Shown: positions 40,395 to 53,097, numbered from the stretch's first letter. The stretch is 64,000 bases of DNA from Oryzias latipes (GCF_002234675.1 NC_019867.2:3986001-4050000); one strand, 5' to 3'. Notes: generated from the sequence alone by a model not told the origin. A program made the numbers and translations.

Positions 40395-43300
40395 ATGTTT
40401 CCTCTCCTGCTCCTACTCTTTGCTCTGCTCCCTTCATCTCATGGAGCTCAAATACCAAGTCCAGACCAACCCAAGGAGATCCCAGTAGCCACAAATGGCC
40501 AGCTGTTTCCCTGGGACCGCATGAGACTCCCCAAAACCATCTCCCCACTCCACTATGACCTGAGCCTCCACCCCAACCTCACCACCCTGGACTTCACCGG
40601 CGTCGTTCGCATAGACCTGGACGTGCACGAAGACACCAGCGTTGTGGTTCTCCATGCAAAGAAAATGTACATATCAAGCGCGCTGTTGCTCGCGCCAGCG
40701 GGCACGAGGGTCCTCCAGGTTCTGGAGTATCCTCGCTTTCATCAGCTCGCCTTGATGTCTGACGTGGTGCTGACCAAAGGCAGGAAGTATGAGGTCCAGC
40801 TGGAGTTTGCTGCAAACCTGTCTGACAGCTACCATGGGTTCTACAAGAGCAGCTACCGCACCAGCACCGGGGAGGTCCGGTAGGTCCACAAAATCCAGAT
40901 TTGGCCCAAAATAGTGTCATTTAGAGCAAAAACTGGAGTTATTGTGAGAAAGAAAAAAGAAAACTAGAGTATTTTATGCTTTACTTCTCCCAGGGTCATG
41001 GCATCAACACAGTTTGAGGCGACCTTTGCTCGTGGGGCCTTTCCCTGTTTTGATGAGCCCGCCTTCAAAGCCAACTTCACCATCCGGATTATTAGAGAGC
41101 CACGCCACATTGCCATTTCCAACATGCCCAAGGTACGCCAACACGTCTTTTCCTGATGGCTTTAACACCAATGTCGTGAAGGGGATTGAGCGAATCTGTC
41201 ATTACGTAGTCACTATATGCTAGTCATTTCTTAAAAACATTTCCCTTCTTTTTTGGCTCAGTTGCTGGACTTTTTCTCATCAGATAATCTTAAGGATTTG
41301 CATTTCTGCTCCTTTTGTGCTTCATTTTTTAACACACCCTTCTCAGGTGAGGACAGTGGAGTTACCAGGCGATCTACTGGAGGATCACTTTGACACGACG
41401 GTGAGGATGAGCACCTACCTGGTGGCCTACATCGTGTCTGACTTCCAGTCGGTGAGCAGGACCACCCAGCACGGAGTGAAGGTGAGGAGAAGACCCCAGC
41501 CGGGTCGTCGCTCTTTTTCTTCCACTGGGATGTTCCAGACACACAACTGTTTATCGTTTTGTAAAACTAATCACTGGCCATGATGCCCTTCAGATTTCCA
41601 TCTACGCTGTTCCAGAGAAGATCAACCAGACAGCCTTTGCACTGGATGCTGCTGTTAAGCTGCTGGACTTCTATGATGACTACTTCGACATTCCTTACCC
41701 ACTTCCCAAACAGGGTCAGTGGGAAGTTTCAGTTGTAGATGAGGGAGGTTTAGATTTACGGGAGGAAGACAGATCAAATGGATGAATAAGAGAGATTGTT
41801 TCAAGCATCACATGTACTCTTGTGACAATGATCTCACTCTTTGGTCGTTACAAAGTTGTGTTTATGTTCTCGGGCCCGCAGACTTGGCCGCCATCCCTGA
41901 CTTCCAGTCTGGAGCCATGGAGAACTGGGGGCTGACCACCTATCGAGAGACCGGCCTCCTCTTCGATCCGGACAGGTCCTCCGCCTCCGACAAACTGGGC
42001 ATCACCAAGGTGATCGCTCATGAGCTGGCTCACCAGGTGGGTGATCTTTCCGTGATGGTTTTGCCTGCAGTTTTTGAGTACTGGTGGTTAATATGCATTG
42101 TGGTTCTAGTGGTTTGGAAACCTGGTGACGATGGAGTGGTGGAATGACCTGTGGCTCAACGAGGGCTTTGCCAAGTTTATGGAGTTTGTCTCCCTGGACA
42201 TCACCTACCCAGAACTGCAAGTGGTGAGAGCGTGATACCCATTTCATTGAAAACCTTCTGTGATTTAGAGCTCATTTCTGATAAATGATTTATTCTGTCT
42301 TCCCCTCAGGATGACTTCTTCTTGGGAAAATGTTTCGAAGCTATGGAGGTGGACTCGCTCAGCTCCTCCCACCCAGTCTCCACCCCCGTGGAAAACCCCA
42401 CACAGATCCAGGAGATGTTCGACGATGTGTCCTATGACAAGGTCAGGCTGACTCTGCCAGAACTTGGATTGGACGCTCTGAAGGCCTCAGTGAATTAAAT
42501 GGTTTTAGCGTGTCGTCTTTTAGGGAGCCTGCATTCTGAACATGCTGCGTGACTTTCTCACTCCTGAGGCCTTTGAGATCGGCATCATCCGATACCTGAA
42601 GCGCTTCAGCTATCAGAACACTGTCAACAGCCACCTCTGGGAGAGCCTGACTGACGTGAGTGACATGGAAAACTTTATTTAGTGTCTCAAATGTGGTTCA
42701 GATCAAATGGGTTGTTATTTCTCTTCCGATTATCTTTTAATCTGTTTTTAAAGGATTCCCATTGGTCTTTCAATCACGAATATGCTGTTTTCAGCTAAAA
42801 TCAATAAACCTTTACTTTTTTTTTTAGAAATACTTTCTGCAGATCGACAGTAGTTCATTAGAAATTGAACCCCTTCTCATTGCTAAGAGTTCTCTACCTG
42901 CTCTCCCACTAGCTTACAGTCTCTCACATCACCATCCTAACATAACTGGTGAAATAAAAATTGCAAGCAATGTTTAATCCAGATACAAACAAGGCGTACA
43001 TGAATCTAGTCATCTACTAGTAGATGTATGAGAATGGAAATGCCCGCCCAACGTTTTTTTCTGTCAAATATAATCTTTTTCAAACACAATTTGAATAAAG
43101 AAATAGTCAGAAAGTGAGTTTTAAACCATAATTTTCTGATATATGTCCTCCGCCGTCACACAAAAAGCAACAAGAACACGTTAAAAACACCAAACACACC
43201 ATTTTCATCAGAGTGGGTCTTTGGTTGAAAACTACATGGATGTAAAGCAGCAGATCATTCATAACCATGTAGTAACAGCTCTGTTCAGTGTTTTTCCTCT

Positions 43301-46300
43301 GCTTTTATACTGTATTAAAAAAATGTTTATGCTTTTTCCAGCAGATGACTGCAGGTTGCTTAGTAATTAGGAATAAGAAATTTTAATAGTTCAAAGATAC
43401 AATAAATAAAAAATATAAATTTTTCTGTTATTTTCCATCTGTAGACTTTACTATAATTTTTCAAATTTATTTTGTTGATAAAACCCTTTTGGTTTTCTAT
43501 CAAACTTTTAAAGGATATGTCCTTAGTCAGTGATTAAATGATAGAAAATGTAAAAACTTTATTCTGATCCTTTTTTTATGTTTGTTTGTGAATTAAATAA
43601 CTGGCCTGCAGGTTAGTGCTGTTCTTGGTTGTAGTAATGTAGTTTTAAAAAAAATCTTTTTTGAGCATGGGTGCACTTCTTCACTGATAACATTCACAAG
43701 GCTATCTAAAAATGAAGAAATAAAAAAATCTCTAGTTTTAATCATATGCATTTTTATCTAAACAAAAATCTGTTATGATATTTAATATTTTAAATACTGA
43801 GTACGATGTTTAGATGAAGACAGAGCTGATAACCTGGCAGTGGTAAATGTTTTCTAGACTAATTAGGAACATTGAATCATTTCCCATGGTGCATCTGATG
43901 CTTTCTCATGGCATACTGGTTGTTAAACACTGTACAATCTTTGTTCTGCTGTTTAAGACTTTGCTGCATGTTCTCAGTTTGTTTAATCTACTTTTTTACT
44001 CCCATCCTGTGCTTTTTGCCTTCAGATCTGCAGCTCAGATGATTTGGACGAAGGCCGAATGAAGCACAAAGAGTTTTGCTCCAAACGCAAAGACGAGTCT
44101 GGAGCCTCTGTGAGTTTTCCTGCTTTTAAAAAGAATATCAGGTGGAAAAAAACACTCTGACCTCATGTGGCTTTGCTGATTATCAATGTTAACTATTTTT
44201 TAGCCTTCACCGTATTCTTTAAATCTGATTTAAAGTTACAATGTGAAGTTTCTCAGCGCGTTTGATGATTTTGAGCTTGAGGGATGTGGACTGATCGGCA
44301 GAAGTGGTACTCGGGTGATGAGCTGGATGTCAGGGCCATCATGGACACCTGGACGCTGCAGGAGGGCTTCCCGCTGGTCACCGTGGAGGTCAAAGGGCGG
44401 GAGGTCAGGCTGAGTCAGGAGCGCTTCCTTAGGACGGACAACCCCTCCCTCACTGAAGGGTAATTAACCCATAAGTCATTCCTAGATAAATCCCTTTTCC
44501 TTTATTCATTTACTAAAGGCAGAACAACAGCAGCCATAAAAGTAGAAACATTCTAGCCCACATAGCTGATATTTTTCCTGCATGTGTCCATTTGAACAAG
44601 ATTGGAAGAGACGTTCAGAAAAACATCAGTAAATGGACTGAAACACTGTGAGGCTGTAAACGATCAGATTTCTTTTCAATTTCATGTAAATTTGTCCACA
44701 TTCCAAAGTACCGCAGTAGGATTTCTCAACCATTGTTTTGGCGGTGTCACATAGTGCATCTGTTCACCTGCAGGATGTTTCCTCTGCTTCATTTATGGCA
44801 TTGACCTGGAATGAATTATGAGGCCATAGAATAAGTTTTGTTTTTTTGTTTTTAATAAAGGAAAGGACTTTGTTGGCCAAGGAGTATTTATTTATATTAG
44901 CGCCTCACCGTCTCCGGAGACTATGGTCAAGCCAAGAAGCTTCATATTGGATACGAGAATATCTTAAAAAAATCGGATTTCTTTTGTGTTTGTATAAACC
45001 AATAGAGACAGAGTAAAAACTATTTTATTTCCTTGTAAGGGTTTGATCAATCTGTGTGTCGGCAGGTTCTTGTGGCAGATCCCGTTGACGTACATGACCA
45101 GCGCCTCCCGCTCCGTCCACCGTTTCCTTCTGAAAACAAAATCTGGTGAATGTTTGCAGACTCTTCCTCCCAAACACGACTAGATATGTGAGCTCCCCCC
45201 CTCACCCTATGTCTCCTCCCTTTCAGACGTCCTGTACCTGCCAGAGGAGGTGGACTGGGTGAAGTTCAACGTCAACATGAGCGGCTACTACATGGTCCAC
45301 TATGGCGGTGGGGGCTGGAACTCCATCATCTCCCTGCTGCATCACAACCACACAGCCCTGAGTGGCAACGACCGGGCCAGCCTGATCCACAACGTCTTCC
45401 AGCTGGTCAGGTCCGTCTCCTGCAGGAACACACTTCCTGTTTCATCTCCTCTGGGCGGAGTCACAGTTCATCACTGAGTCTGGTCACTTGTTATGTGCAG
45501 TGTAGAGAAGGTGAGGCTGGACACGGCCCTGGAGCTGTCCCTTTACCTGTCCAGAGAGACGGAGATCATGGCGGTCTGGCAGGGCTTTGGGGAACTTGTA
45601 CCTCTCTACAAACTGATGGAGAAGCGAGACATGCCTGAGCTGGAGAACCAGATGAAGGTTTGTGGCGTGTCACAACGGGAGCATAAACAAAACTCTGTAC
45701 TTTAAAGGTTTGAGAAGAATTGAAGAGCAGAAGGAAATAGATAAAAATATCAATGTTCACTCTAGGATTTACAATCTTCAGGAATTTGTGTTCAAATTTT
45801 GCAATGTGAGTTATTTATCATCATAATATGAACAAGTAATTATAAACTGTGAAAATTATAGACAGCAAAAAAAGTTTTTTTGTAGTATTTATGGTAGTTT
45901 TTCTTCCTCTAAATCAGTGTTTTTCGATGGTCAGGTGTGCTGTGGGAAATTGCCCTCATTAACTGATCTAAAAACATTTTCCATCTCCAGGATATCAGCT
46001 CTGTGTTCATCCAAACAGGCCCTGATAAAACACTGAGTAGTTAGGAATATAAAAGATCGTAAAATATTTTTTTCTTTGTGTTTATTTGATTCTATCAAAG
46101 ACATTTTGTTAAGAATGACGGTACAGCGATTTAGCCGTTGCGTCAGCTGTTTTTGGAAAAGTCCCGCCCCTTTAACTGTCTCCACCAATCATTCTTGAAA
46201 GCTTAATCACACATCGTCAGTCTGACCAATCAGAAGTGGTTAAAGTCTTTACTTCCTTGTTCCGATTTAGCTCATAAAGTCTCTCAGTTCCAACAAGCTT

Positions 46301-49300
46301 GTCTTTAGCGGTGTAGCTTTCCGCAGAATCCGGTGTCAGACCGTGGAGAAAGTGAACAAAACAATGAAGCAAAGAAACATTTTCATCTCCCATAAACATC
46401 TCCCATGATGCATTGGGTTAAAGTGACCGCATCTTAGCGCACACTGAGTCTTCGTGTTAAACGTCTTGAAACCACAATGAACACACATCAAACAGTTTTT
46501 GAATATTTAACTTAACTTTTATTGTGTCTTTTAGAAAAAACAGCTGCAACTTTCAGCTTTTTCTGCCACAATTATCACAAAAATGCACGTGAGATAGCAG
46601 AGGGACTGTAGATCCATACAGACTATGAGTTTCTCCTTTTTTTTTTTTTTTTTGGATGCTGGTGTGCCGCGGGATTTTAGTCAAGGTTAAAGTGTGCCGT
46701 GGCTCAAAAAAGGTTGAAAAACACTGATCTAAATTTACCATCAGTTTTTCTATCTGTTCTTTTCTATAGATCATTTTGTAATCATTTTTTCATATGTTGC
46801 TGCTTCAATGTCTTTTTCTTTACATGTGCAAATTTAAAAAAAGAAAGGAAATTTCATAAATTAAGTTAACAATTTAAACAAGGAAATAATTATTTAAAAA
46901 AAATAATCTATCATTAGTTAACAGATCGTAAAGTTGTGTCTTTCTCATGCTTACAATTGAAAAAGGTTGAACTTCACTGATTGACGTCCCTGCTAGTGCA
47001 GATCAGTGGATCCCACATTGAGGGGTAAACCTGCGTCCGCTCGTCTCCTTCAGAGCTTCATCGTGGATCTGTTTCGGGGGCTGATCGATCAGCAGGAGTG
47101 GAACGACTCTGGCTCGGTGTCCCAGCGAGTGTTGAGGAGTTACCTGCTGCTGTTCGCCTGCGTCAGGAATTACAGTCCCTGTGTGACCAAAGCCACGCGG
47201 CTTTTTAACCAGTGGAGGGATTCTGATGGCACCATGAGGTCAGAGGTCACAGCACTGTGTAAAACCGTTCCGTCTTTAGTCCGAACTGACACTCTTGTCG
47301 CTTTAGCCTCCCTGTGGACATCACCATGGCCGTGTTTATGGTTGGAGCTCGCACACGGGAGGGGTGGGACTTCCTGTATGAGAAGTACCGCACGTCTCTG
47401 CAGATGTCGGTGAAGAGCCGCTTGAAGTGGGCCATGGCGGTAACAACGATGACGGACAAGCTTCAGTGGTGAGTCTCAGCAAATGAGTACATCGGATTTC
47501 AAGGTTACTGGACTGAAGCTAAACCTCTCCTCCTCTGTAGGATGATGGAGCAGAGCCTCAACGGGGAGGTGATGAAGACCCAGGACCTCCCAGATGTGAT
47601 CATCTCTGTCGCCAGGAATCCTCATGGCTTTAAACTGGCGTGGGACTTCCTCAGAACCCACTGGCACACGCTGATTCAGAAGTCAGTGAACTCATCACAC
47701 ATGAACATTTCAAACAGCAGGGATGGTCCCAAAACGGAGCAGAGTTATGGCAAATACAATAATATAACATTACTGTATATAAACGGGCATCTCGATGCTT
47801 CATTGATGTGCTTCGTTATGCGGCACAATTCTAGCCAATCATTTTACCTTTCCAGTTATTGTGGGCGGGCTCATATAAGGATGGGTGAGGCCGTGAGGGT
47901 GGGCGGAGCTTCAGTCAAAATGCTGAAGGCAGAGCACACATCTTACATCAAAACTTTCTAATTCAGCGTCCTGCTGAACAAGAGCACTTTGAAGAATTCT
48001 CAGAAAAAAGATCGTTGTCATGGTGATGAGCGGTAAAATCCGTGCTCTCTGGAAACAGATGACTGTCAGAAAGAAGGAAATCGAGCATCTGAGACACTTT
48101 CAAACGCTCTCCTGTGCGCCTGTGTCGCTGCTTTGTCACACTTAAATGTTTTTGGAAAAAGTTGGTGATGTGTTTTTCCATTTTTTGGGGAACCGATTCG
48201 AGTACCGTTTAGGCACCGGCTCTGTTTTTCAAAGTACCAGTTCAGTATCGGATAAAATCCCAACGATACCCATCCCTAATCCACATCAATGCTTTAAAAC
48301 CAAATGATACAAAATAAACTTTATTCTGAGCACATGACACATTACCAACAGTTACTTTACAATTCTGAATCATCCAGTAGTACTTTTTGTAGATTTTGTA
48401 TAAACATCAACATATTTTGGTCTTCTGAACATATTTACATTATTTTCTTTAGTCAGATAAAATAAGGATAACAATAAAAAAGGTTATTTTTGTCTGATGA
48501 AGGAAAACATATCATTGCATTTATTTAATCAAGTTCTATAAAAAAAAACCTTTACTCCTCTGTAAATAATTTAGTAATAATTAAAAAATGTGTTGCTAAA
48601 ACATAAAAGAAATCAGAAAAAATTAAGATCTTTCTGATAATTTTCTATCAGAGGCCAAAACTTTGTTCCCAAACTGAATGTCATGTGCTGGATTAGTAGC
48701 AAAATGGCTTTCATGAGTAGAATTAAAAGAGGAAAAGTTGTTTATGGTTTGCCTGATTTTCTGGTAGCAGGACACCTCGGTTAGAATCCCGCCTGGACCC
48801 TTTCTGTGTGAAGTTTGCATCTTCTTCTAGTGCACGTATCTCTGATTAGTGCCTCTAAATTAGAAAACTAGAATGGGCTCCAGCAATTATTCCTAGCCAG
48901 AATGGAACAGGATAATCAACGGATGGGCTAAACCTAAAAACCAACTCAGTGCTGCTGTTTTCTCCAAAGAGGAGGTCAAGTTTGGAGTTAAATTCAATGC
49001 ATTAACATTATTCTGTGTTTAACTGCAGGTTTGACCTGGGATCCAGCACTATATCCCACTTGGTAGCCGGAGTAACCAACCAGTACTCCACCAGAGAGAT
49101 GCTTCACGAGGTCAGAGATCATTTCAGGCCACTTTTGCTAGAGGACCTGGCAGATCTAATACTTTTGTGTGTCTGTGTTGGTGTGTTTTTTGTTTATTGC
49201 TGTGCTCTTGCGTTCAGATACGAAGCTTCTTCGACTCCCTGACAGAAGAGGCGGGTTCTCAGATGAGGTGCATCCAGCAGAGCTACGAGACCATCGAGGA

Positions 49301-49388
49301 CAACATCCGCTGGATGGACAGGAACCTTCCTCTGCTGCAGGCCTGGCTGAACAAACATGGCAGCAGAAACCACCATCAGGAGTTATGA
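40395..49388 (+). CDS. ERAP1: ERAP1-type endoplasmic reticulum aminopeptidase (M1 family)
   Basis: Eighteen exons: 40395-40879, 40994-41132, 41347-41481, 41594-41714, 41882-42036, 42110-42223, 42310-42441, 42524-42655, 44026-44109, 44302-44459, 45066-45145, 45227-45410, 45501-45657, 47054-47238, 47307-47468, 47541-47681, 49029-49110 and 49218-49388. The phase is continuous and gives 938 residues (human ERAP1 941). A hydrophobic signal ([17 protein letters not shown]) begins the protein. The M1 site is complete: GAMEN 304-308, HELAH 340-344 split from WFGNL by an intron, the third zinc ligand E363 (WLNEGF), and catalytic Y425 (VSYDKG). The spacings equal those of human ERAP1. The Cys/Lys-rich loop from exon 9 fits the ERAP linker. 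The enzyme trims peptide N-termini for MHC class I loading in the ER. ERAP1 is favoured over ERAP2/LNPEP by [20 protein letters not shown] and the C-terminal [11 protein letters not shown]. The acceptor at 44,302 has a poor pyrimidine tract. No break was seen. Confidence 0.95.
42735..43222 (-). repeat. Nonautonomous repeat family R, copy 6 (reverse)
   Basis: The right end is TTTTCATCAGAGTGGGTCTT, the complement of the family terminal motif. Internal phrases such as 'AATATGCTGTTTTCAGC', 'TTTCTGCAGATCGACAG' and 'GTCTCTCACATCACC' line up with copies 2 and 4. It lies in ERAP1 intron 8, in the same orientation as copies 2 and 4. No intact frame remains. Confidence 0.7.
45915..46726. mobile_element. 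hAT-like nonautonomous element with 8-bp duplication
   Basis: An 812-bp element has perfect 11-bp terminal inverted repeats CAGTGTTTTTC / GAAAAACACTG. The subterminal parts (GTGTGCTGTGGG on the left, TGTGCCGTGGCTC on the right) are also partly complementary. The flanks are CTCTAAAT (45,907-45,914) and ATCTAAAT (46,727-46,734), an 8-bp target duplication with one difference, as expected for hAT. No transposase frame is present. It lies in ERAP1 intron 13. Confidence 0.85.
47719..48280. repeat. Possible MITE in ERAP1 intron 16
   Basis: The segment starts with GGGATGG and ends with CCATCCCT. The right end (GTACCAGTTCAGTATCGGAT, then ATACCCATCCCT) reads like the terminus of a fish DNA transposon rich in GGTACC-type words. 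A GC-rich island (GTGGGCGGGCTCATATAAGG) lies in the middle. No target duplication is convincing, so the boundaries are tentative. Confidence 0.35.
48640..48930 (-). repeat. Fish-wide interspersed repeat, copy 3 (reverse, degenerate)
   Basis: Phrases 'GGTTAGAATCCCGCC', 'CCTTTCTGTGTGAAGTTTGC' and 'AGAATGGGCTCCAGCAATT' follow in the same reversed order as in the 29.1-29.3 kb copy. It is heavily mutated and lies in ERAP1 intron 16. Confidence 0.5.
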
Positions 49389-49822
49389 GGGGGGGTTAAG
49401 GGGTCACAGAAGCCAAAACAGAAGCAGGTCGATGATAGAATTTCTATATTTTTACTTGATGAAAAAGGTTTTACCTGATGTATTTTTTTTGAACGGGAAC
49501 TAAAGTATGAAAATTAATTTATGCCAATGGAAAGGTTTAGGGGTTTTGACAAATTTAAAAAGGAATTATTGCATAATTTAAATACATTTTAAGTGCATAC
49601 GATTGTAGCTTAATTGGATTAAAGATTTTAATTTTTTGTGATGTATTTTAGGCACAAATTTGGGACCTGGACACTTTTTCTAAGATTGATCCTGATGTGT
49701 TTCTGTGGGTTTGTGTTAACGGTAGGTTTTGCTGTGGGGGGCTATGTTCAACAGCACTGACGTCTGAATTTCTGTGATTTTTGTTTTTATTGCACTATTT
49801 TTTTAATGCTACAAAAATTGTA

Positions 49823-49828
49823 AATAAA
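49823..49828 (+). promoter_or_regulatory. ERAP1: ERAP1 polyadenylation signal
   Basis: AATAAA about 435 bp after the ERAP1 stop, inside TGTAAATAAAAA. A second AATAAA lies near 50,275. Either could end the transcript, so the 3' UTR is about 0.45-0.9 kb. Confidence 0.55.
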
Positions 49829-50299
49829 AAAAAAGACTTTATTCAAAGCAGATAATTGATATTTCTGAAATATTCAGTATCAGATCATGTTTGTGATCAG
49901 TTTATCAAAGATAAAGTTTCAAACTTGATTGAAAATATTATAATTACGTTTTAGTTTGATTTTAAATGAGATACTACCTTAAGTTGAAGTAAAAATAGTT
50001 TATCATCGCAGAAAATGATGTAAAAATGTATTATTTATAGTCATAAAGCTTTATCAAAAATGTCCTAAGTTCCCTCATGAGTTAAAAAAAGACATCAAAG
50101 ATAAACATTTTCTTTAAATTATAAAAATAAAACATTGTTTTATATTGGATTAAGGAAAAACATAAAACTATGACAGGTTTTTTTTAGGATTTATTTTTCT
50201 GTGTGTTTTCAGTTTTTAGTTTTCTAATTTTGGGTTTTTTGTTACCTGTAGGCCATAATCAACAAACCTAAAAGTAATAAAGACTTGATTGATTCAAAA

Positions 50300-52918
50300 C
50301 TGTGTGTATTATTTTTTATTAAATCAACGTTTCTCTTTTTAAATTCACTAAATGAAATTTTTAAATGTATTTGCTCCATCTTATCTGAAAGTGTGAATAA
50401 CATTTTTATATATTTGCAGATCTATATATATTGTAGAAAATGTATGTTTTAATATCTTATTCTTTATTATGTTACAGCTTTATCCTTAGTGTGAAGTGAA
50501 CTTATTTTGAACTATCCAGATTTATGGTCGTGTGACATTCCTTTTTGCTTTATGGTTGCAGCATCCTGTGAAGAAGCAGGATGTTCTTTGGGCAAACTTA
50601 GGTGTTTTTCATAGGTGCAATAAATATGCCATGGGCGATATCCGTACCATCTGGGTTGAAGATTCTTCCCCTGAAAGTGTGAAGATTCGTGTTCTCATGT
50701 GGAGGTTGGAGATGACCTTTGCTCTGGACACCGGTAAAAGGAACCTTGAGTTGTCCAGGAATGATTTACTCTGACCAGATGGGGACTCTTTTGATCATCG
50801 GACCGTGTGCGCCGGTCAAACGGGCCCCCGGGAGGTGGAGCGGATCCGAAGCTTGCAATCGTCAGCTATTGGCCAGAGGAAGCAGGCGGGCTATCAACTG
50901 ACGAATCAGAGCGACCAGGGGCGGAGATCCAGCGACCATTATCTTTCCGGAAGACGGAGATTCAAACACATCTTAAAAAGACTGGTTTTAAAGTTTTCCA
51001 TTGTTCTATGGAAAATCTACGAGTACTTCGCATGTAACTTCAAACTTGTGCGTCAGTAGATCTTTACTTGAGAATCCAGATATATCTGCATTAATGTTTT
51101 AATCTGTGCTTTAGAACTATTGTCAGGGAAATAAACTCCGTGTATTTTTAAACCGGTTGAATCCTTGTTTGTTTTACCACTCTCGACTATCGAACACGCA
51201 TGGATGGAAAGAACTGAAAAACGGACGATTTCTTTCCTACAATTTATATAGATATACCGGTATATTTGCAATATCTTTTAACTGTTTATTGGTGTTTGTT
51301 TCATATTTCCAGTTTCACTGGCATTGGAAAGCTGGTTATCAGAAAGAAGACTCCAACATCTTATTTGCTGCATGTTTTCCTTTAAATAAATAAATATACA
51401 AATATACAAAAAAAAATATACAAAAGGTCAGTTTGTACCACAACCCAAAAGTGCCTTGAATTCACTCGGCACAAACTGATCACAATTTACACACATTTCA
51501 CTGAAATCACATTTGGCCCCCATGACAATGTACAGAGCGTACTGAAAGTCAAAAAGTACATGTTAATATATAGAATACATTTCACATATTGGAATGTCAC
51601 CTATGCATAATACCATGTATTATCCCGCCCGTCTCTGTTGCTGTATGATTGTTTGTCTGCACATTCCTTGTACTTACCCCCCCCTTCTTCAATCTAAATT
51701 TAGCTTTGAGAATATTTTTTTTTAAATAATTTATACAGTGTTTAACTCCAACTGGTTCAAAGGACACATAGTAGTCAAAACTTAAGTATCCTGTAGGTCT
51801 ATGACATAAATCCAACTTACATCTGGTTTAGGCTGTCATCCTAGAACATTTAAAAATGACTTGCTTTTTAAAAATTACTTTAAGTTTTTGTTCATAAAAA
51901 ACGTATTTAAAAAAATAACGTAAAATCAAGTAAGCCTCAGTTACCATGGAAACACCAACATCTCCCTGTAAACACAGAAGATTACTGAATAGTGGGTTTT
52001 CTGTCATTATAACTGTGAAAATAGGTTTGAGTTAAATAATATGAAAGAATTTAATGCTGCAATATTTCCAGCCACTAATACAAATAGCCACTCATACAAT
52101 CTACTCCAAAATAATGTTCATCTACAGCTTCTCTCCTCAGAGATTAATGGACAAACACCTTCACATGTTTTCTGTTGCTCAAAGAGCTGCTTCCTATATT
52201 CTCAAATGGAAATGCAATCATAAAATATTAGAACAAAGAGTAAAGGAGAGAACAACAGGAAATCAGATTTCCTGTTGTTCTAAAAGCAAAACATGAAAAC
52301 TTAAAATTACAAGATTTTAAAGGATTATTAGGAATTATGTTTTAAAGAAAACTGTTGTACTTTTTGTAAAAAAAGGTATTACAAAATTGAGAGTTTGTTT
52401 GTTGAAAATGTATTTATGACTAAAAGCCTCTTCAAAGATTTTTATTTCTGACTTTCATCTAAATTTCCAGTCCCTTTTATACTAGATCAAACTATTTTTA
52501 AAAAACTGTTGATACTTTATCAGATTAAGCTTTCAATGATTTACAGATGTTGGTAAATTTACATATTAAAAAACAAATATTTTAAAATCAAACCACTTAT
52601 GAAGACATAAAATATAACTTTTTTTCTGAGTCACAAGAATTCATGAAACACAAATCCCCCAAAAACTCTTTAAATGTGTAGAAGTGATTATAAACAAGAT
52701 AAAAAGCTGGAATTTTTCTTCACATTAGTTAGTGTACATATTTGTTAGTGTGACAGTTGTCTTCATGTTCATTTTATTTAAAAATGTGTTGTTTGATACA
52801 CAGTTTTTGAAGAGGTGAAAAACAATGTAAACATTTAGACTGCATAAACTGCTGTTTAAATAAAGATTTAACACTTTGAAACATGACGAAGAGAAAAAAA
52901 CTTGACTCCACCTTTGGT
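50300..52918. other. Intergenic region with a CpG-rich patch
   Basis: Mostly AT-rich. Two parts differ. At about 50,563-50,774 there is an acceptor-like TTTGCTTTATGGTTGCAG| followed by an open frame (IRTIWVEDSSPESVKIRV, then a possible donor ACACCG|GTAAAA), which I do not recognise. At about 50,800-50,960 a CpG-rich patch holds ATTGG and GGGCGG boxes. Together they might be a promoter or exon of an unseen transcript, possibly the leader of the TRIM gene. No gene is called. Confidence 0.3.
52249..52281. repeat. Perfect 33-bp palindrome (16-bp arms, 1-nt centre)
   Basis: The arm AGAACAACAGGAAATC is followed by one A and then its exact reverse complement. It could form a cruciform in DNA or a tight hairpin in RNA. 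No element around it explains it. Confidence 0.8.
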
Positions 52919-52948
52919 GAGAATGAAGAAATGAGCGGGGGGGTGACC

Positions 52949-52957
52949 AAGATGGCG
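52949..52957 (+). promoter_or_regulatory. YY1-like site at the L1 5' end
   Basis: AAGATGGCG sits about 15 nt from the element's first base. It matches the YY1 core, which also lies at the extreme 5' end of mammalian L1 and guides start-site choice there. The functional parallel is inference. Confidence 0.5.
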
Positions 52958-53097
52958 CTCTGAACAGTCGTGTTTGGCTGAGCTCTGCAAACCTAACTGT
53001 TTTTTGTAATAATACACGGTGAGCAAAGACCTTTTCTTGATTTTTTTTTTACCTCTTTACAATTTCTTTATACTTTTTGCATAGTTCTCAAAGCAAT

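Noticed and set aside
53077-53097. Upstream start of L1 ORF1
   Set aside because: The extra codons begin with TTG; the first ATG in frame is at 53,098.
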